A program made the position numbers and the translations under genes. DNA of 64,000 nucleotides from Cytophagales bacterium WSM2-2. Its GTDB lineage: Bacteria > Bacteroidota > Bacteroidia > Cytophagales > Cyclobacteriaceae. The stretch is taken from NCBI GenBank assembly GCA_015472025.1, contig BNHL01000001.1:3460001-3524000 (forward strand), read 5' to 3'. Below are positions 32,557 through 39,694 of this stretch, piece after piece (positions within the stretch are counted from its first letter, which is position 1; each line of letters opens with the position of its first letter). Under the pieces are notes generated by a model. The model did not search any database. It was not told where the DNA came from and saw only the letters and a program-made list of their open reading frames with translations.

Positions 32557-33434
32557 TTGAAGAAATATCCGAATCATATTGCAAAGTGGGCTGACAAAAT
32601 TAATTGGAAGAAAAGAGTTCGAGCCGTATGTAAGCCATGTTGGGAATTAAAGTATTGTCCTTATGGACCGTTGGTTGAAGGTTTCCCATTGAAAACAGTT
32701 CGTGATGAAAAAAGTTGCAGAATTTTCGGACACGACTGTCCGGTATTTTCCATGGCGGAACCATTTACTGAAACAAAGGAACTTCGAAATGTTACAAGAC
32801 AAATACCAAGAGCGACACAGTTCAGAGTTCTAAAAAGGGAAAATCAAATATGTAGTATTTGCGGAAAATCTGTTCAAGACGAGGACATTGAATTTGACCA
32901 TGTAATACCTTGGTCTAAAGGAGGGGCATCGGACGAGAGCAATATCAGGTTACTTTGTAGTACCGCAACAAGAAGAAAGGAAAGAAATTTGAGAAGGAAT
33001 ACCTAGTTGAATCGGTCAATGACCATCTAACCGAACCCAATGACGAAAATTGGATTTGGTTTCTCAGAGCCTCTATTGCATTTGGACATGATTTTAAAGC
33101 TGATCATAAGAGGCCTCCGACTGCGGATGACTACGCTGAACAGTTATCAAAAGCAGCAGTTAGCTCTTTTGAGAAAACGGCCGAAAACTATTACACGGAT
33201 GTGACTAATTTTTGCAAGGGTCGTAAACCATACGAATTGACGAAAGAACAATTTGATGCGCTTAAATACAGATGGGGTTTTAAGACAGGCAAGGTTTCGA
33301 CAATAAAAGACACCGTAAGACATCTGGGAATTGACGAGGACGATTACTTCATGGCAGAACAAAACTTAATTCAAAGATTAGGCATTAGGATAAAAGAGAC
33401 AAAGGAAGTCTTTAAAAAATGGAGGAGATTGTAA
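32557..33434 (+). pseudogene. HNH endonuclease broken by a frameshift near 32960
   Basis: The first frame (TTG at 32557 to 33006) encodes a Cys-rich N-terminus (Cys25, Cys28, Cys34) and an HNH core: Cys99-x2-Cys102, FDHVIPWSKGG (Asp114-His115), Asn129 and Cys134 in NIRLLCST. There it loses sense and stops. From about 32961, frame 3 continues naturally as YRNKKKGKKFEKEYLVES, the usual basic end of an HNH domain, and runs open to 33434 with a helical domain and a C-terminal DNA-binding-like helix set. A single indel in CTTTGTAGTACCGCAACAAG restores a protein of about 290 residues. Pseudogene, sequencing error or recoding are the options. Confidence 0.8.
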
Positions 33435-33437
33435 GCA

Positions 33438-33566
33438 CCCCCGCCTTTGACGGTGTTCTTCACCCGCAAGCCCCACTAAATAAAGATACCTGAAGTGGGT
33501 AAACATAGTTTCAAGCTTCAATCATCGAGGTACTTTTTGGTGAAGAAAGACCAAAGAGGCGAGGGA
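33438..33566. mobile_element. MITE-like element, short type, copy B1
   Basis: The left end CCCGCCTTTGACGGTGTTCT and the right end GGTGAAGAAAGACCAAAGAG then GCGAGGG are inverted copies. The interior (ACTAAATAAAGATACCTGA and CAAGCTTCAATCATCGAGG) matches copy B2 at 34631. There is no coding capacity. It starts right after the HNH remnant. Confidence 0.75.
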
Positions 33567-33589
33567 ATAAAAGCTTATTTGACAGCTTT

Positions 33590-33684
33590 GATATTTAGTA
33601 ATGAATGGGTAGCATTGAATTATGAATATGGAAAGAGCGGAAAATAGGCATAATGGAGTTGCGCCTTTACTAATGTTGACTGCC
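33590..33684 (+). repeat. Orphan gene tail plus GCGC hairpin element, copy b
   Basis: GATATTTAGTAATGAATGGG and GCATTGAATTATGAATATGG are followed by GGCATAAtggagTTGCGCC and ACTAATGTTGACTGCCATC. In frame it reads IFSNEWVALNYEYGKS, the C-terminal end of a lost gene. Confidence 0.75.
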
Positions 33685-33698
33685 ATCTTTTCGGGACA

Positions 33699-34100
33699 AT
33701 GAGAACACTATTCACAACAATACTACTGACAATTTCAGTAATCGTCTTCGGACAAAAGAAATCGCCTCTTGGAAAATACACTCATTCCTATACATGGTAT
33801 CAATATTTTTTGACATTGGGAGACAGCGGAAAATTCATTGTCGAAGAACATTCGGACTCAGGATTAAAAACGACAACAGGAACCTGGACGATTAATGGCC
33901 GACTGATCAAACTCGTTCCCACTAAATGCATCTCGGACTGGGGAAGTGAAGAGATATATGAGGTTCCATTGAGTTACCTGAAAGAGAGTTTTATCTCCAT
34001 GGACAACGAGAATAAGTTGACAATATTAGCCCCAAAGAATCAACCGGATTCGATGACATACAAAATACCAGATTATAAGCTGATCAAGATTCCTAAGTGA
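33699..34100 (+). CDS. Small secreted beta-rich protein, cassette gene (paralogue 1)
   Basis: The 133-residue product has a signal peptide ending VFGQ (19), then a compact beta-rich domain with LGKYTHSYTWYQYFLTLGD, GTWTINGRLIKLVP and YKIPDYKLIKIPK. The TGTWTINGRLIKL pattern resembles lipocalin-like domains but no family is certain. It differs at only 8 of 133 positions from the product at 36188-36589, and the DNA up- and downstream is duplicated as well, from the orphan tail to CGGCAGCCAACA after the stop. The start is 14 bases after the upstream hairpin element. Confidence 0.75.
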   Translation: MRTLFTTILLTISVIVFGQKKSPLGKYTHSYTWYQYFLTLGDSGKFIVEEHSDSGLKTTTGTWTINGRLIKLVPTKCISDWGSEEIYEVPLSYLKESFISMDNENKLTILAPKNQPDSMTYKIPDYKLIKIPK

Positions 34101-34115
34101 GATAAAAAAACGGCA

Positions 34116-34285
34116 GCCAACATTGTGTTTATGTCAGCTTGGGGTTCAGTGGGTGTCATAGTTTCGGGTTCTTTATTTAATTTTATAGCGGTGGATAACT
34201 TCAGAGCAGGTCACACTTGGCATTCCTAACGTCATTGCCAAGCGCTCCTAATCTCAAGCCGCCATAAACAGGGGTCGTTGTGGGC
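34116..34285. repeat. attC-like imperfect palindrome P1
   Basis: The left arm, GCCAACATTGTGTTTATGTC then AGCTTGGGGTT, begins 15 bases after a stop codon. The right arm, AATCTCAAGCCGCCATAAAC then AGGGGTCGTTGTGGGC, ends at the next gene's start region. The arms pair over about 20 positions and enclose about 110 bases. Confidence 0.75.
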
Positions 34286-34603
34286 AAGGCGTTTGGGACA
34301 GATAGTCAATCAACAGCAGTGACAGCAAAATATACAATTAAGGACACTTTTAAGATTACAGGACGTGGACTCGTTTTAGCGGGACATATTGACGAAGGAA
34401 TAATTTACATAGGTGACTTCATCGAATTCAATGCGCTTGACAAGAGGCGGAAAAGAAAAATAACGGGGATTGAAGGAATTAGAAAAGCAAATCCAAACAA
34501 GACTAACACCGGACTCTTAATTAAATGTGAAGACGAAAACGAGATTGACGAATTACGGACATGGAGGCCAGACAATGAAGTTGGACTAATTTTTAAAGAG
34601 TGA
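34280..34603 (+). CDS. EF-Tu domain 2-like (OB-barrel) small protein
   Basis: The product of up to 107 residues contains AKYTIKDTFKITGRGLVLAGHI and YIGDFIEFNALDKRRKRKITGIEG, matching the beta-barrel domain 2 of translation GTPases (the strands around FKITGRGxVxxGxI...GD). The end DELRTWRPDNEVGLIFKE is seen in small stand-alone Bacteroidota homologues. There is no GTPase domain. No ATG is in frame: GTG at 34280 (inside the P1 element) or GTG at 34319 are candidates, and the latter fits the domain start better. Function unknown. Confidence 0.65.
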   Translation: MGKAFGTDSQSTAVTAKYTIKDTFKITGRGLVLAGHIDEGIIYIGDFIEFNALDKRRKRKITGIEGIRKANPNKTNTGLLIKCEDENEIDELRTWRPDNEVGLIFKE

Positions 34604-34630
34604 GATAGAACGCCCAGCCCACAGCAATGT

Positions 34631-34757
34631 CCTCGCCCTTGCGGGTGTTCTTCACCCGCAAGCCCTACTAAATAAAGATACCTGAGTGTAGTAAACATGG
34701 TTCCAAGCTTCAATCATCGAGGTACTTTTTGGTGAAGAAGACCAAAGAGGGCGAGAG
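34631..34757. mobile_element. MITE-like element, short type, copy B2
   Basis: The left end CTCGCCCTTGCGGGTGTTCT then TCACCCGCAAG is itself a perfect hairpin. The right end GGTGAAGAAGACCAAAGAGG then GCGAG is its inverted partner. The interior matches B1 at 33438. Confidence 0.78.
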
Positions 34758-34774
34758 AAAAAGGCTTATTTGAC

Positions 34775-34858
34775 AGCTTTGATATATTCAGCAATGAATG
34801 GGTAGCATTGAATTATGAATATGGGAAGAGCTGAATCAAATAAGGAACTAAGTATTTC
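34775..34858 (+). repeat. Orphan gene tail, copy c
   Basis: GCAATGAATGGGTAGCATTG, AATTATGAATATGGGAAGAG and AACTAAGTATTTCAAG are followed directly by MITE-like copy A1, which appears to have inserted at TATTTCA, the point where other copies continue with TGCTGTTGTGATG. Confidence 0.7.
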
Positions 34859-34860
34859 AA

Positions 34861-35065
34861 GCCCCCGCCTTTGACGGTGTTCTTCACCGGCAAATTTTGA
34901 ACGACAAGCGTTATAACAATTCTAGTACTGAGAACGGAGTTTTAACTTCCTGCGTGTCGATGATATAAATGCTATAGAGTTTTCTAAATGGATTTGTCAA
35001 GCGATAAGGCTTAGTTATTTTTACGAAGCGAAGCTTGTCGGTGAAGAACACCGACAAGGGTGGGA
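34861..35065. mobile_element. MITE-like element, long type, copy A1
   Basis: The left end is GCCCCCGCCTTTGACGGTGT followed by TCTTCACCGGCAAATTTTGA; the right end is GCTTGTCGGTGAAGAACACC followed by GACAAGGGTGGGA. The ends are inverted repeats of one another, and each is also a near-perfect hairpin around TTCTT/AAGAA. The interior is shared with A2 (37310) and does not code for a transposase. The next gene starts 22 bases on. Confidence 0.8.
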
Positions 35066-35086
35066 CTAAAATAAAGAGTTTATAAT

Positions 35087-35950
35087 ATGAGTTTTTTTAA
35101 GAAATTATTCGGCAATCAACCTGAAATGAACGGAGGACAAATTAATCTTACGTCAGAAGAGTTCTTCAATACCGACTACATAAAGGAACTTATTGGAAAA
35201 TATAAACGGACTGCAACTCTTCTGCGTCCCCATAAATCGGAAGTATCAATCGGACAAAATGAAAGTAAATTCGGTGGCGTTCCAAACTTTGCAGAGTTTG
35301 AAAATTATCCTTGTTGTGACAAGTGCAAAACACCGTTAAACTTTGTTCTACAACTTTACAAAAAAGATTTCCCCACCTTTTATTTTCCCGGTAACTCAAA
35401 CTTGTTTCTACTTTTTCGATGTCCTAATAATGATTGTCCAGACGCATACTCCGAACAATTCGACCACAAAATGTTTCACTATTACTTTAGTGTGACGGAC
35501 AGTGCTAACAAGCGACTCACAAAACCAACACATAATTTGACTGATGCTGAAACAGAGGTTCCCGATTGCTATTTAAAACCAAAAGTTGTTGATGACTTTC
35601 CTAATTATGACGATTTTGAAGGCAATGACTTCGTTGTTATTGAAGAAAAGTTTGGGAATGATTTGTCTGAACTTTTTATGGAGAACTGTTCTGCAATTCG
35701 AAATTCCAAGTTTGGAGGTTATCCAAGCTATATACAATCACCATCATATCCTACATGCACTTGCGGTAAGATAAAGGAATTTTTCTTTCAACTTTCAAGT
35801 GAGGATATTGAAGATGGTATTAAACATCCGCCACCATCTGACAAGTGGAATTCTCACGGAATCATGATTGGAGATGTTGGGAATATTTATTTCTACGTTT
35901 GTAAATCGTGTGGGCAAAAAACTATTGAAAGCAATTGGGATTGTTACTGA
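35087..35950 (+). CDS. YwqG-like (DUF1963) protein with zinc-binding cysteines
   Basis: The 287-residue protein has the DUF1963/YwqG layout: SKFGGVPNFAEFENYPCCDKC (about 65-85), FVLQLYKKDFPTFYFPGNSNLFLLFRCPN, and a second SKFGGYPSYIQSP...YPTCTCG unit (about 205-225) near the C-terminus with DVGNIYFYVCKSCGQ. Cys pairs CDKC, CPNNDC, CTC and CKSC suggest zinc binding. YwqG proteins have no certain function; they are common in cassette-like accessory regions. It follows MITE A1 by 22 bases and lacks an obvious promoter of its own. Confidence 0.85.
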   Translation: MSFFKKLFGNQPEMNGGQINLTSEEFFNTDYIKELIGKYKRTATLLRPHKSEVSIGQNESKFGGVPNFAEFENYPCCDKCKTPLNFVLQLYKKDFPTFYFPGNSNLFLLFRCPNNDCPDAYSEQFDHKMFHYYFSVTDSANKRLTKPTHNLTDAETEVPDCYLKPKVVDDFPNYDDFEGNDFVVIEEKFGNDLSELFMENCSAIRNSKFGGYPSYIQSPSYPTCTCGKIKEFFFQLSSEDIEDGIKHPPPSDKWNSHGIMIGDVGNIYFYVCKSCGQKTIESNWDCY

Positions 35951-36005
35951 AATAAAAAATTGTGCTGCGTGGACAGGGTAGAGCTGCATATAACATCAAG
36001 ATCTG

Positions 36006-36178
36006 TTCTCAGCAGAGTCTCGCGCGATTGAAGCAATTTGCTACATTATAAAGACATTCAAGCACTACTGATAACTTGGATATTTAGTAATGAATGGGTA
36101 GCATTGAATTATAAATATGGAAAAGAGCGGAAAATAGACGTAATGGAGTTGCGCCTTACTAATGTTGACTGCCATTTT
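36006..36178 (+). repeat. Orphan gene tail plus GCGC hairpin element, copy d
   Basis: It contains TTCTCAGCAGAGTCTCGCGC, ATTTGCTACATTATAAAGAC, CTTGGATATTTAGTAATGAA and GCATTGAATTATAAATATGG, then GACGTAAtggagTTGCGCC and ACTAATGTTGACTGCCAT. In one frame it encodes LLHYKDIQALLITWIFSN then EWVALNYKYGK, a gene tail without its body. Confidence 0.75.
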
Positions 36179-36187
36179 TTCGAGACA

Positions 36188-36589
36188 ATGAGAACACTAT
36201 TCACAACAGTACTACTGACAATTTCAATAATAGCCTTCGGACAAAAGAAATCGCTTCTTGGAAAATACACGCATTCGTATACATGGTACGAATATTTTTT
36301 GACATTGGGAGACAGCGGAAAATTCATTGTCGAAGAACACTCGGACTCAGGATTAAAAAAGACAACAGGAACCTGGACGATTAACGGCCGACTGATCAAA
36401 CTCATTCCCACTAAATGCATCTCGGACTGGGGAAGTGAAGAGATATATGAGGTTCCATTGAGTTACCTGAAAGAGAGTTTTATCTCCATGGACAACGAGA
36501 ATAAGTTGACAATACTAGCCCCAAAGAATCAACCGGATTCGATGACATACAAAATACCAGATTATAAGCTGACCAAGATTCCTAAGTGA
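36188..36589 (+). CDS. Small secreted beta-rich protein, cassette gene (paralogue 2)
   Basis: The 133-residue product is a near-copy of 33699-34100 (8 differences, for example Pro23 to Leu and Ile129 to Thr). The signal peptide ends AFGQ. I start it at the ATG at 36188 because that matches its twin; the frame is open further upstream only through the orphan tail. The flanking hairpin element and the downstream CGGCAGCCAACA are duplicated too, but the palindromes that follow (P1 and P2) have different loops. Substitutions are spread over the gene, mostly conservative, consistent with both copies being functional. Confidence 0.75.
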   Translation: MRTLFTTVLLTISIIAFGQKKSLLGKYTHSYTWYEYFLTLGDSGKFIVEEHSDSGLKKTTGTWTINGRLIKLIPTKCISDWGSEEIYEVPLSYLKESFISMDNENKLTILAPKNQPDSMTYKIPDYKLTKIPK

Positions 36590-36605
36590 GGTAAAAAAAA
36601 CGGCA

Positions 36606-36738
36606 GCCAACAAAGATGCATAAGTCATGGCTGGGTTTGGTGTAATTTTGTAGTTTAGTCTTTCAAAATACGTTCTATGTCGTGGGACAGTGAAGTGCTT
36701 CGAAAATCCGCCACTGCTTATGCACAAACGTTGTGGCC
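36606..36738. repeat. attC-like imperfect palindrome P2
   Basis: The left arm is GCCAACAAAGATGCATAAGT followed by CATGGCTGG, starting 17 bases after a stop. The right arm is CCGCCACTGCTTATGCACAA followed by ACGTTGTGGC, ending 17 bases before the ATG at 36756. TGCATAAG/CTTATGCA pairs perfectly. Confidence 0.8.
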
Positions 36739-36755
36739 CATTCAATTTGAGAACT

Positions 36756-37274
36756 ATGAGACTGATTTACCTTCTATTACTATTTATAACGACTGGACTA
36801 TTTTCATGTGGTGGTGACGGCAGTGCAATTAACAGGGAGACGACAAAGGAAAACCGTATCATCGACAACGCGGACTTATTGACAACTGAGCAGGAGGACA
36901 GTGTGTTTTACCTAATTGACCAACTTGACAAAGAAATCGGATCGCAAATAGTAGTACTAACTATTGACTCATTAAATGGACAGGATATTAATGAGTTCTC
37001 GAACCATGAATTTGAAAGTAGACGACTTGGAAGAGATAAAGAATTGGACGGACTACTTATGACAATAGCGGTGAAAGACAAATCAATGAGAATTGAAGTG
37101 GGTTATGGACTTGAGAGAATAATCAAGGACGAAATTGCATCTCGGATAAACAGAAATGTGATAGCTCCAAAATTCAGAGAAGGCAAATTTGGACAAGGTA
37201 TCTATAACGGGGTCGACACAATTAAAACTCTGATTGAAAAAAATAAAGACCTTGTTGGGAAGATGCTGAGATAA
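36756..37274 (+). CDS. TPM-domain lipoprotein
   Basis: Starting at the ATG at 36756, just after P2, the 172-residue product has a lipoprotein signal (LFITTGLFSC, Cys18) and a TPM domain (about 35-165): IDNADLLTTEQEDSVFYLIDQLDKE, GSQIVVLTIDSLNGQDINEFSN, DGLLMTIAVKDKSMRIEVGYGLE. The VGYGLE turn is the hallmark of TPM_phosphatase (DUF477) proteins, which act at the membrane in stress and photosystem or envelope repair contexts. It differs from usual YgcG proteins in lacking a C-terminal Gly-rich membrane tail. Confidence 0.88.
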   Translation: MRLIYLLLLFITTGLFSCGGDGSAINRETTKENRIIDNADLLTTEQEDSVFYLIDQLDKEIGSQIVVLTIDSLNGQDINEFSNHEFESRRLGRDKELDGLLMTIAVKDKSMRIEVGYGLERIIKDEIASRINRNVIAPKFREGKFGQGIYNGVDTIKTLIEKNKDLVGKMLR

Positions 37275-37309
37275 TTGAACGGGCCACAACAGCGTGTTTA
37301 AAACATAGC

Positions 37310-37527
37310 GCCCCCGCCTTTGCCGGTGTTCTTCACCGGTAAATTTTGAACGACAAGCGTTATAACAATTCTATTACTGAGAATGGAGTTTTAACTTCCC
37401 GCGTGTCGATGATAAAAATACTATGGAGTTTTCTATTTCCTTTCAATAAATGGATTTGTCAAGCGATAAGGCTTAGTTATTTTTACGAAGCGAAGCTTGT
37501 CGGTGAAGAACACCGACAAGGGCGGGA
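37310..37527. mobile_element. MITE-like element, long type, copy A2
   Basis: The left end GCCCCCGCCTTTGCCGGTGT then TCTTCACCGG and the right end GCTTGTCGGTGAAGAACACC then GACAAGGGCGGGA are inverted. Relative to A1 it has a 13-base insert, ATTTCCTTTCAAT. An open frame across it is not credible as a gene. The 60 bases that follow (to 37591) read SLTQKGLTFIEK before a stop and look like the end of a lost gene. Confidence 0.8.
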
Positions 37528-37629
37528 GAAGGAGAATGATATTCGGTATCATTCATTAACTCAAAAGGGACTTACATTCATTGAGAAGTAAAAAAATAGG
37601 TGACTTCCTTGGGGTGAAAAAAATGCAAT

Positions 37630-38178
37630 ATGACAGAAGAAGAACAAATTGAATGGGCACGATTTCAAACTTTAGCTTTGGGGCAACTGGACAGTTTTGT
37701 TGACCAACAAAATTTCCTCGGACTACGTATCGATCCCTCATTCGATAAGGCGGAGAGACTTTTTGTTTCAAAAGCAAAAGACGGACTACGTTGGACTTAC
37801 AAAACATGGGACTCAGCGACAGACTACGAAAGGATATATTCGACTCATGAGGAAAGGATGAAAATGAAATTCGGCAAGCAACTACCGACAATTGAAATAA
37901 CCAGGGGTGAAATTGGCGAGGAATCGTACAAACGGACAAATAAAATAATCGACAAGTTAAATCTGAAATCATTAGTTAAATCTGATGGCTTTGGGCTTGA
38001 CGGAACAAGTTATTCGATTTCAATTGGGGACAGTATGAGAGAAACAAAATACTCATGGTGGGAGAACCTCCCAAAAGAGTGGGCTGACCTAGAACCTATT
38101 CTCCAGGAGTTAACAGACAATTTAAATTTAGCTCGAACAGCATTGAATTATGAATATGGAAAGAGCGGAATCAAATAA
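37630..38178 (+). CDS. Hypothetical cassette protein, immunity-protein-like size
   Basis: The 182-residue protein is acidic and soluble, with no signal peptide. Recognisable features are FGLDGTSYSISIGDSMRETKYSWWENLPKEW (about 133-163), a pattern seen in several small immunity-type proteins of unknown target, and the end ALNYEYGKSGIK, which is the same tail that recurs as an orphan fragment at 32366, 33590, 34775, 36006 and 49430. I cannot name the family. It follows MITE A2 and the lost-gene end, with no visible promoter. Confidence 0.65.
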   Translation: MTEEEQIEWARFQTLALGQLDSFVDQQNFLGLRIDPSFDKAERLFVSKAKDGLRWTYKTWDSATDYERIYSTHEERMKMKFGKQLPTIEITRGEIGEESYKRTNKIIDKLNLKSLVKSDGFGLDGTSYSISIGDSMRETKYSWWENLPKEWADLEPILQELTDNLNLARTALNYEYGKSGIK

Positions 38179-38268
38179 TGAACTAAGTATTTCATGCTGT
38201 TGTGATGGTCATGCTCTATAATATAGAGAAAATAGGCGCGATGGTTGCGCCTGTACTAATATTGGCTG
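38141..38268 (+). repeat. Gene tail plus GCGC hairpin element, copy e (intact gene version)
   Basis: Here the tail GCATTGAATTATGAATATGG is the real 3 prime end of the gene at 37630-38178. It is followed by TATTTCATGCTGTTGTGATG, the hairpin GGCGCgatggttGCGCC and CTGTACTAATATTGGCTGCC. This shows that the element belongs to the 3 prime end of a cassette. Confidence 0.75.
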
Positions 38269-38367
38269 CCATGCTCCAAGACACGATGGACAAAAAAATC
38301 AAAACCGTGTGACTTTCTTACCACTTGAGGATTAATAGGGACAACCTAACCAACAAACTAAAGACAA

Positions 38368-38958
38368 ATGAAAAAGACTAAAGTGTTCCTCACTATTTTT
38401 ATATCTCTAATATTGATAGTGTTTATATTCTTATTTATCAACAGAGACAAATTTGCTTACGTTGGTTCTGTGGACTATGTTGAAGTTGACTGCAATAAGA
38501 AAAGCGAAATACTGAGTGAAGTCTATAAAAGTGACCAAAAAATAAGACGAGAGAATAATCTAATTAAGTACGCAAAAGAAGACCACAGAAATCAAGAATT
38601 AGTTATAAGTATAATTGAAAAATGCGGAATGCCGACCTTACATGAAGTGAATCAAGAACAAATGGATGCAATCTGGCTGGGATTGCAACATACAGATTCT
38701 AAATATAGAATAAAGTATTTTCCTCTTATTGAAAAAGCCGTCAAAAATGGCGACTTAAGCAAAGAGCAATACGCTTTAATGAAAGATAGAATTCTAATGG
38801 ATGAGGGTAAACCTCAACTATTTGGAAGCCAAATTAAAAATGGCAAATTGTATGATTTAGAAAAGCCAGAAACTGTCAATGAAAGAAGACGGGAAATGGG
38901 ATTAGAACCGATAGAAGATTATCTAAAAAGATTTGGCATTACATTTGACGCTAACTAG
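38368..38958 (+). CDS. DUF6624-like membrane-anchored protein
   Basis: The 196-residue protein has one N-terminal transmembrane anchor (about 8-24) and a helical domain with Asp-rich and Gln-rich helices: VYKSDQKIRRENNLIKYAKED, CGMPTLHEVNQEQMDAIWLGLQHTD, FPLIEKAVKNGDLSKEQYALMKDRILMDEGKPQLFGSQ. The ILMDEGKPQLFGSQ segment is the DUF6624 signature. Members are common as single genes in Bacteroidota cassette-like regions, with no known function. A start at 38368 directly follows TAAAGACAA. Confidence 0.75.
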   Translation: MKKTKVFLTIFISLILIVFIFLFINRDKFAYVGSVDYVEVDCNKKSEILSEVYKSDQKIRRENNLIKYAKEDHRNQELVISIIEKCGMPTLHEVNQEQMDAIWLGLQHTDSKYRIKYFPLIEKAVKNGDLSKEQYALMKDRILMDEGKPQLFGSQIKNGKLYDLEKPETVNERRREMGLEPIEDYLKRFGITFDAN

Positions 38959-38967
38959 AAATACCAC

Positions 38968-39121
38968 ACACAACAACGTGCGTAAGAAATGGCGTGGATG
39001 TTTTAAGGTGAAGTGTTTTCAACTAACTTAGTTCGGCAACCCCGCATGGCGCGGGGCAGTGGGACGGTGACGTGCTTAGAAAACCAAAGCCGTCATAAGC
39101 ACTCACGCTAGCTGTTATAGC
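38968..39121. repeat. attC-like imperfect palindrome P3
   Basis: The left arm, CACAACAACGTGCGTAAGAA then ATGGCGTGG, starts about 10 bases after a stop. The right arm, CCAAAGCCGTCATAAGCACT then CACGCTAGCTGTTATAGC, ends before the ATG at 39158. An extra hairpin, CCCCGCatggCGCGGGG, sits in the loop. Pairing is weaker than in P2. Confidence 0.65.
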
Positions 39122-39157
39122 TTTTAACAATAAAAAAACTGGACTAAAAAAAGACAT

Positions 39158-39508
39158 ATGAAAAATTTCATTACCGTTCTTGGACTATTCCTTCTGGTAT
39201 TTTGTTCAAACGTTTCAGGACAAAATTTTCCATCTCCTAATCCTAAATTATATGTTATTAAAGCGGACGACAAAACATTGACTACCGACGGTAATGGCGT
39301 ATCATTCAAAGAGGAAGATGCAAATGCTAACCTTCTAGTTTATATAAATTCTGATTGGGTAGCTTCGATGGATGTTCTTAAGGGAAAAGATGCAACCGAC
39401 AAATATGGAGCTCGGGGACTAAACGGAGTAATTATTTTGACTCTTAGGAAAGATGGATTTTCTAAAATGCATTCACAGGACAAAGAGAGGTTCAAAAAAA
39501 ATGAGTGA
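39158..39508 (+). CDS. Secreted small protein with TonB-receptor plug-like motif
   Basis: The 116-residue protein has a signal peptide ending SGQ (about 22). The core, DVLKGKDATDKYGARGLNGVIILTLR (about 73-98), is the characteristic end of a TonB-dependent-receptor plug domain, seen also in stand-alone plug-like proteins of Bacteroidota. There is no barrel. It may be a remnant plug or a small periplasmic partner of a receptor. Flanked by palindromes P3 and P4, it is a complete one-gene cassette. Confidence 0.75.
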   Translation: MKNFITVLGLFLLVFCSNVSGQNFPSPNPKLYVIKADDKTLTTDGNGVSFKEEDANANLLVYINSDWVASMDVLKGKDATDKYGARGLNGVIILTLRKDGFSKMHSQDKERFKKNE

Positions 39509-39533
39509 GAACAAAGCTACAGCAGCCAAGGCT

Positions 39534-39664
39534 GCCAACAAAGTGTTATGTCAGCTGCGGGTATGGTGTTGCTTGGAAGTTTAGTTCTCTTAATTTCGTT
39601 TCGCACTCGCGAGTAGGATTCGGCTTCGAAAATCGCAGCCGCCATAAACAGGGTCGTTGATGGC
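39534..39664. repeat. attC-like imperfect palindrome P4
   Basis: The left arm, GCCAACAAAGTGTTATGTCA then GCTGCGGG, starts 26 bases after a stop. The right arm, AATCGCAGCCGCCATAAACA then GGGTCGTTGATGGC, ends 31 bases before the ATG at 39695. CGCAGCcGcCATAA pairs with TTATGtCaGCTGCG. Confidence 0.8.
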
Positions 39665-39694
39665 AATTGCCGAAAAAATAAAGAGTTTACGAGA

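Noticed and set aside
34116..34285. Calling the palindromes bona fide attC sites
   Set aside because: The ends do not match the classical RYYYAAC/GTTRRRY boxes and no integron integrase is in the window, so I call them attC-like only.
37346..37591. Open frame of 81 codons across MITE copy A2
   Set aside because: Most of it is the interior and right end of a noncoding repeat that also occurs at 34861. The related copy does not keep the frame. Only the last 20 codons could be a relic of another gene.
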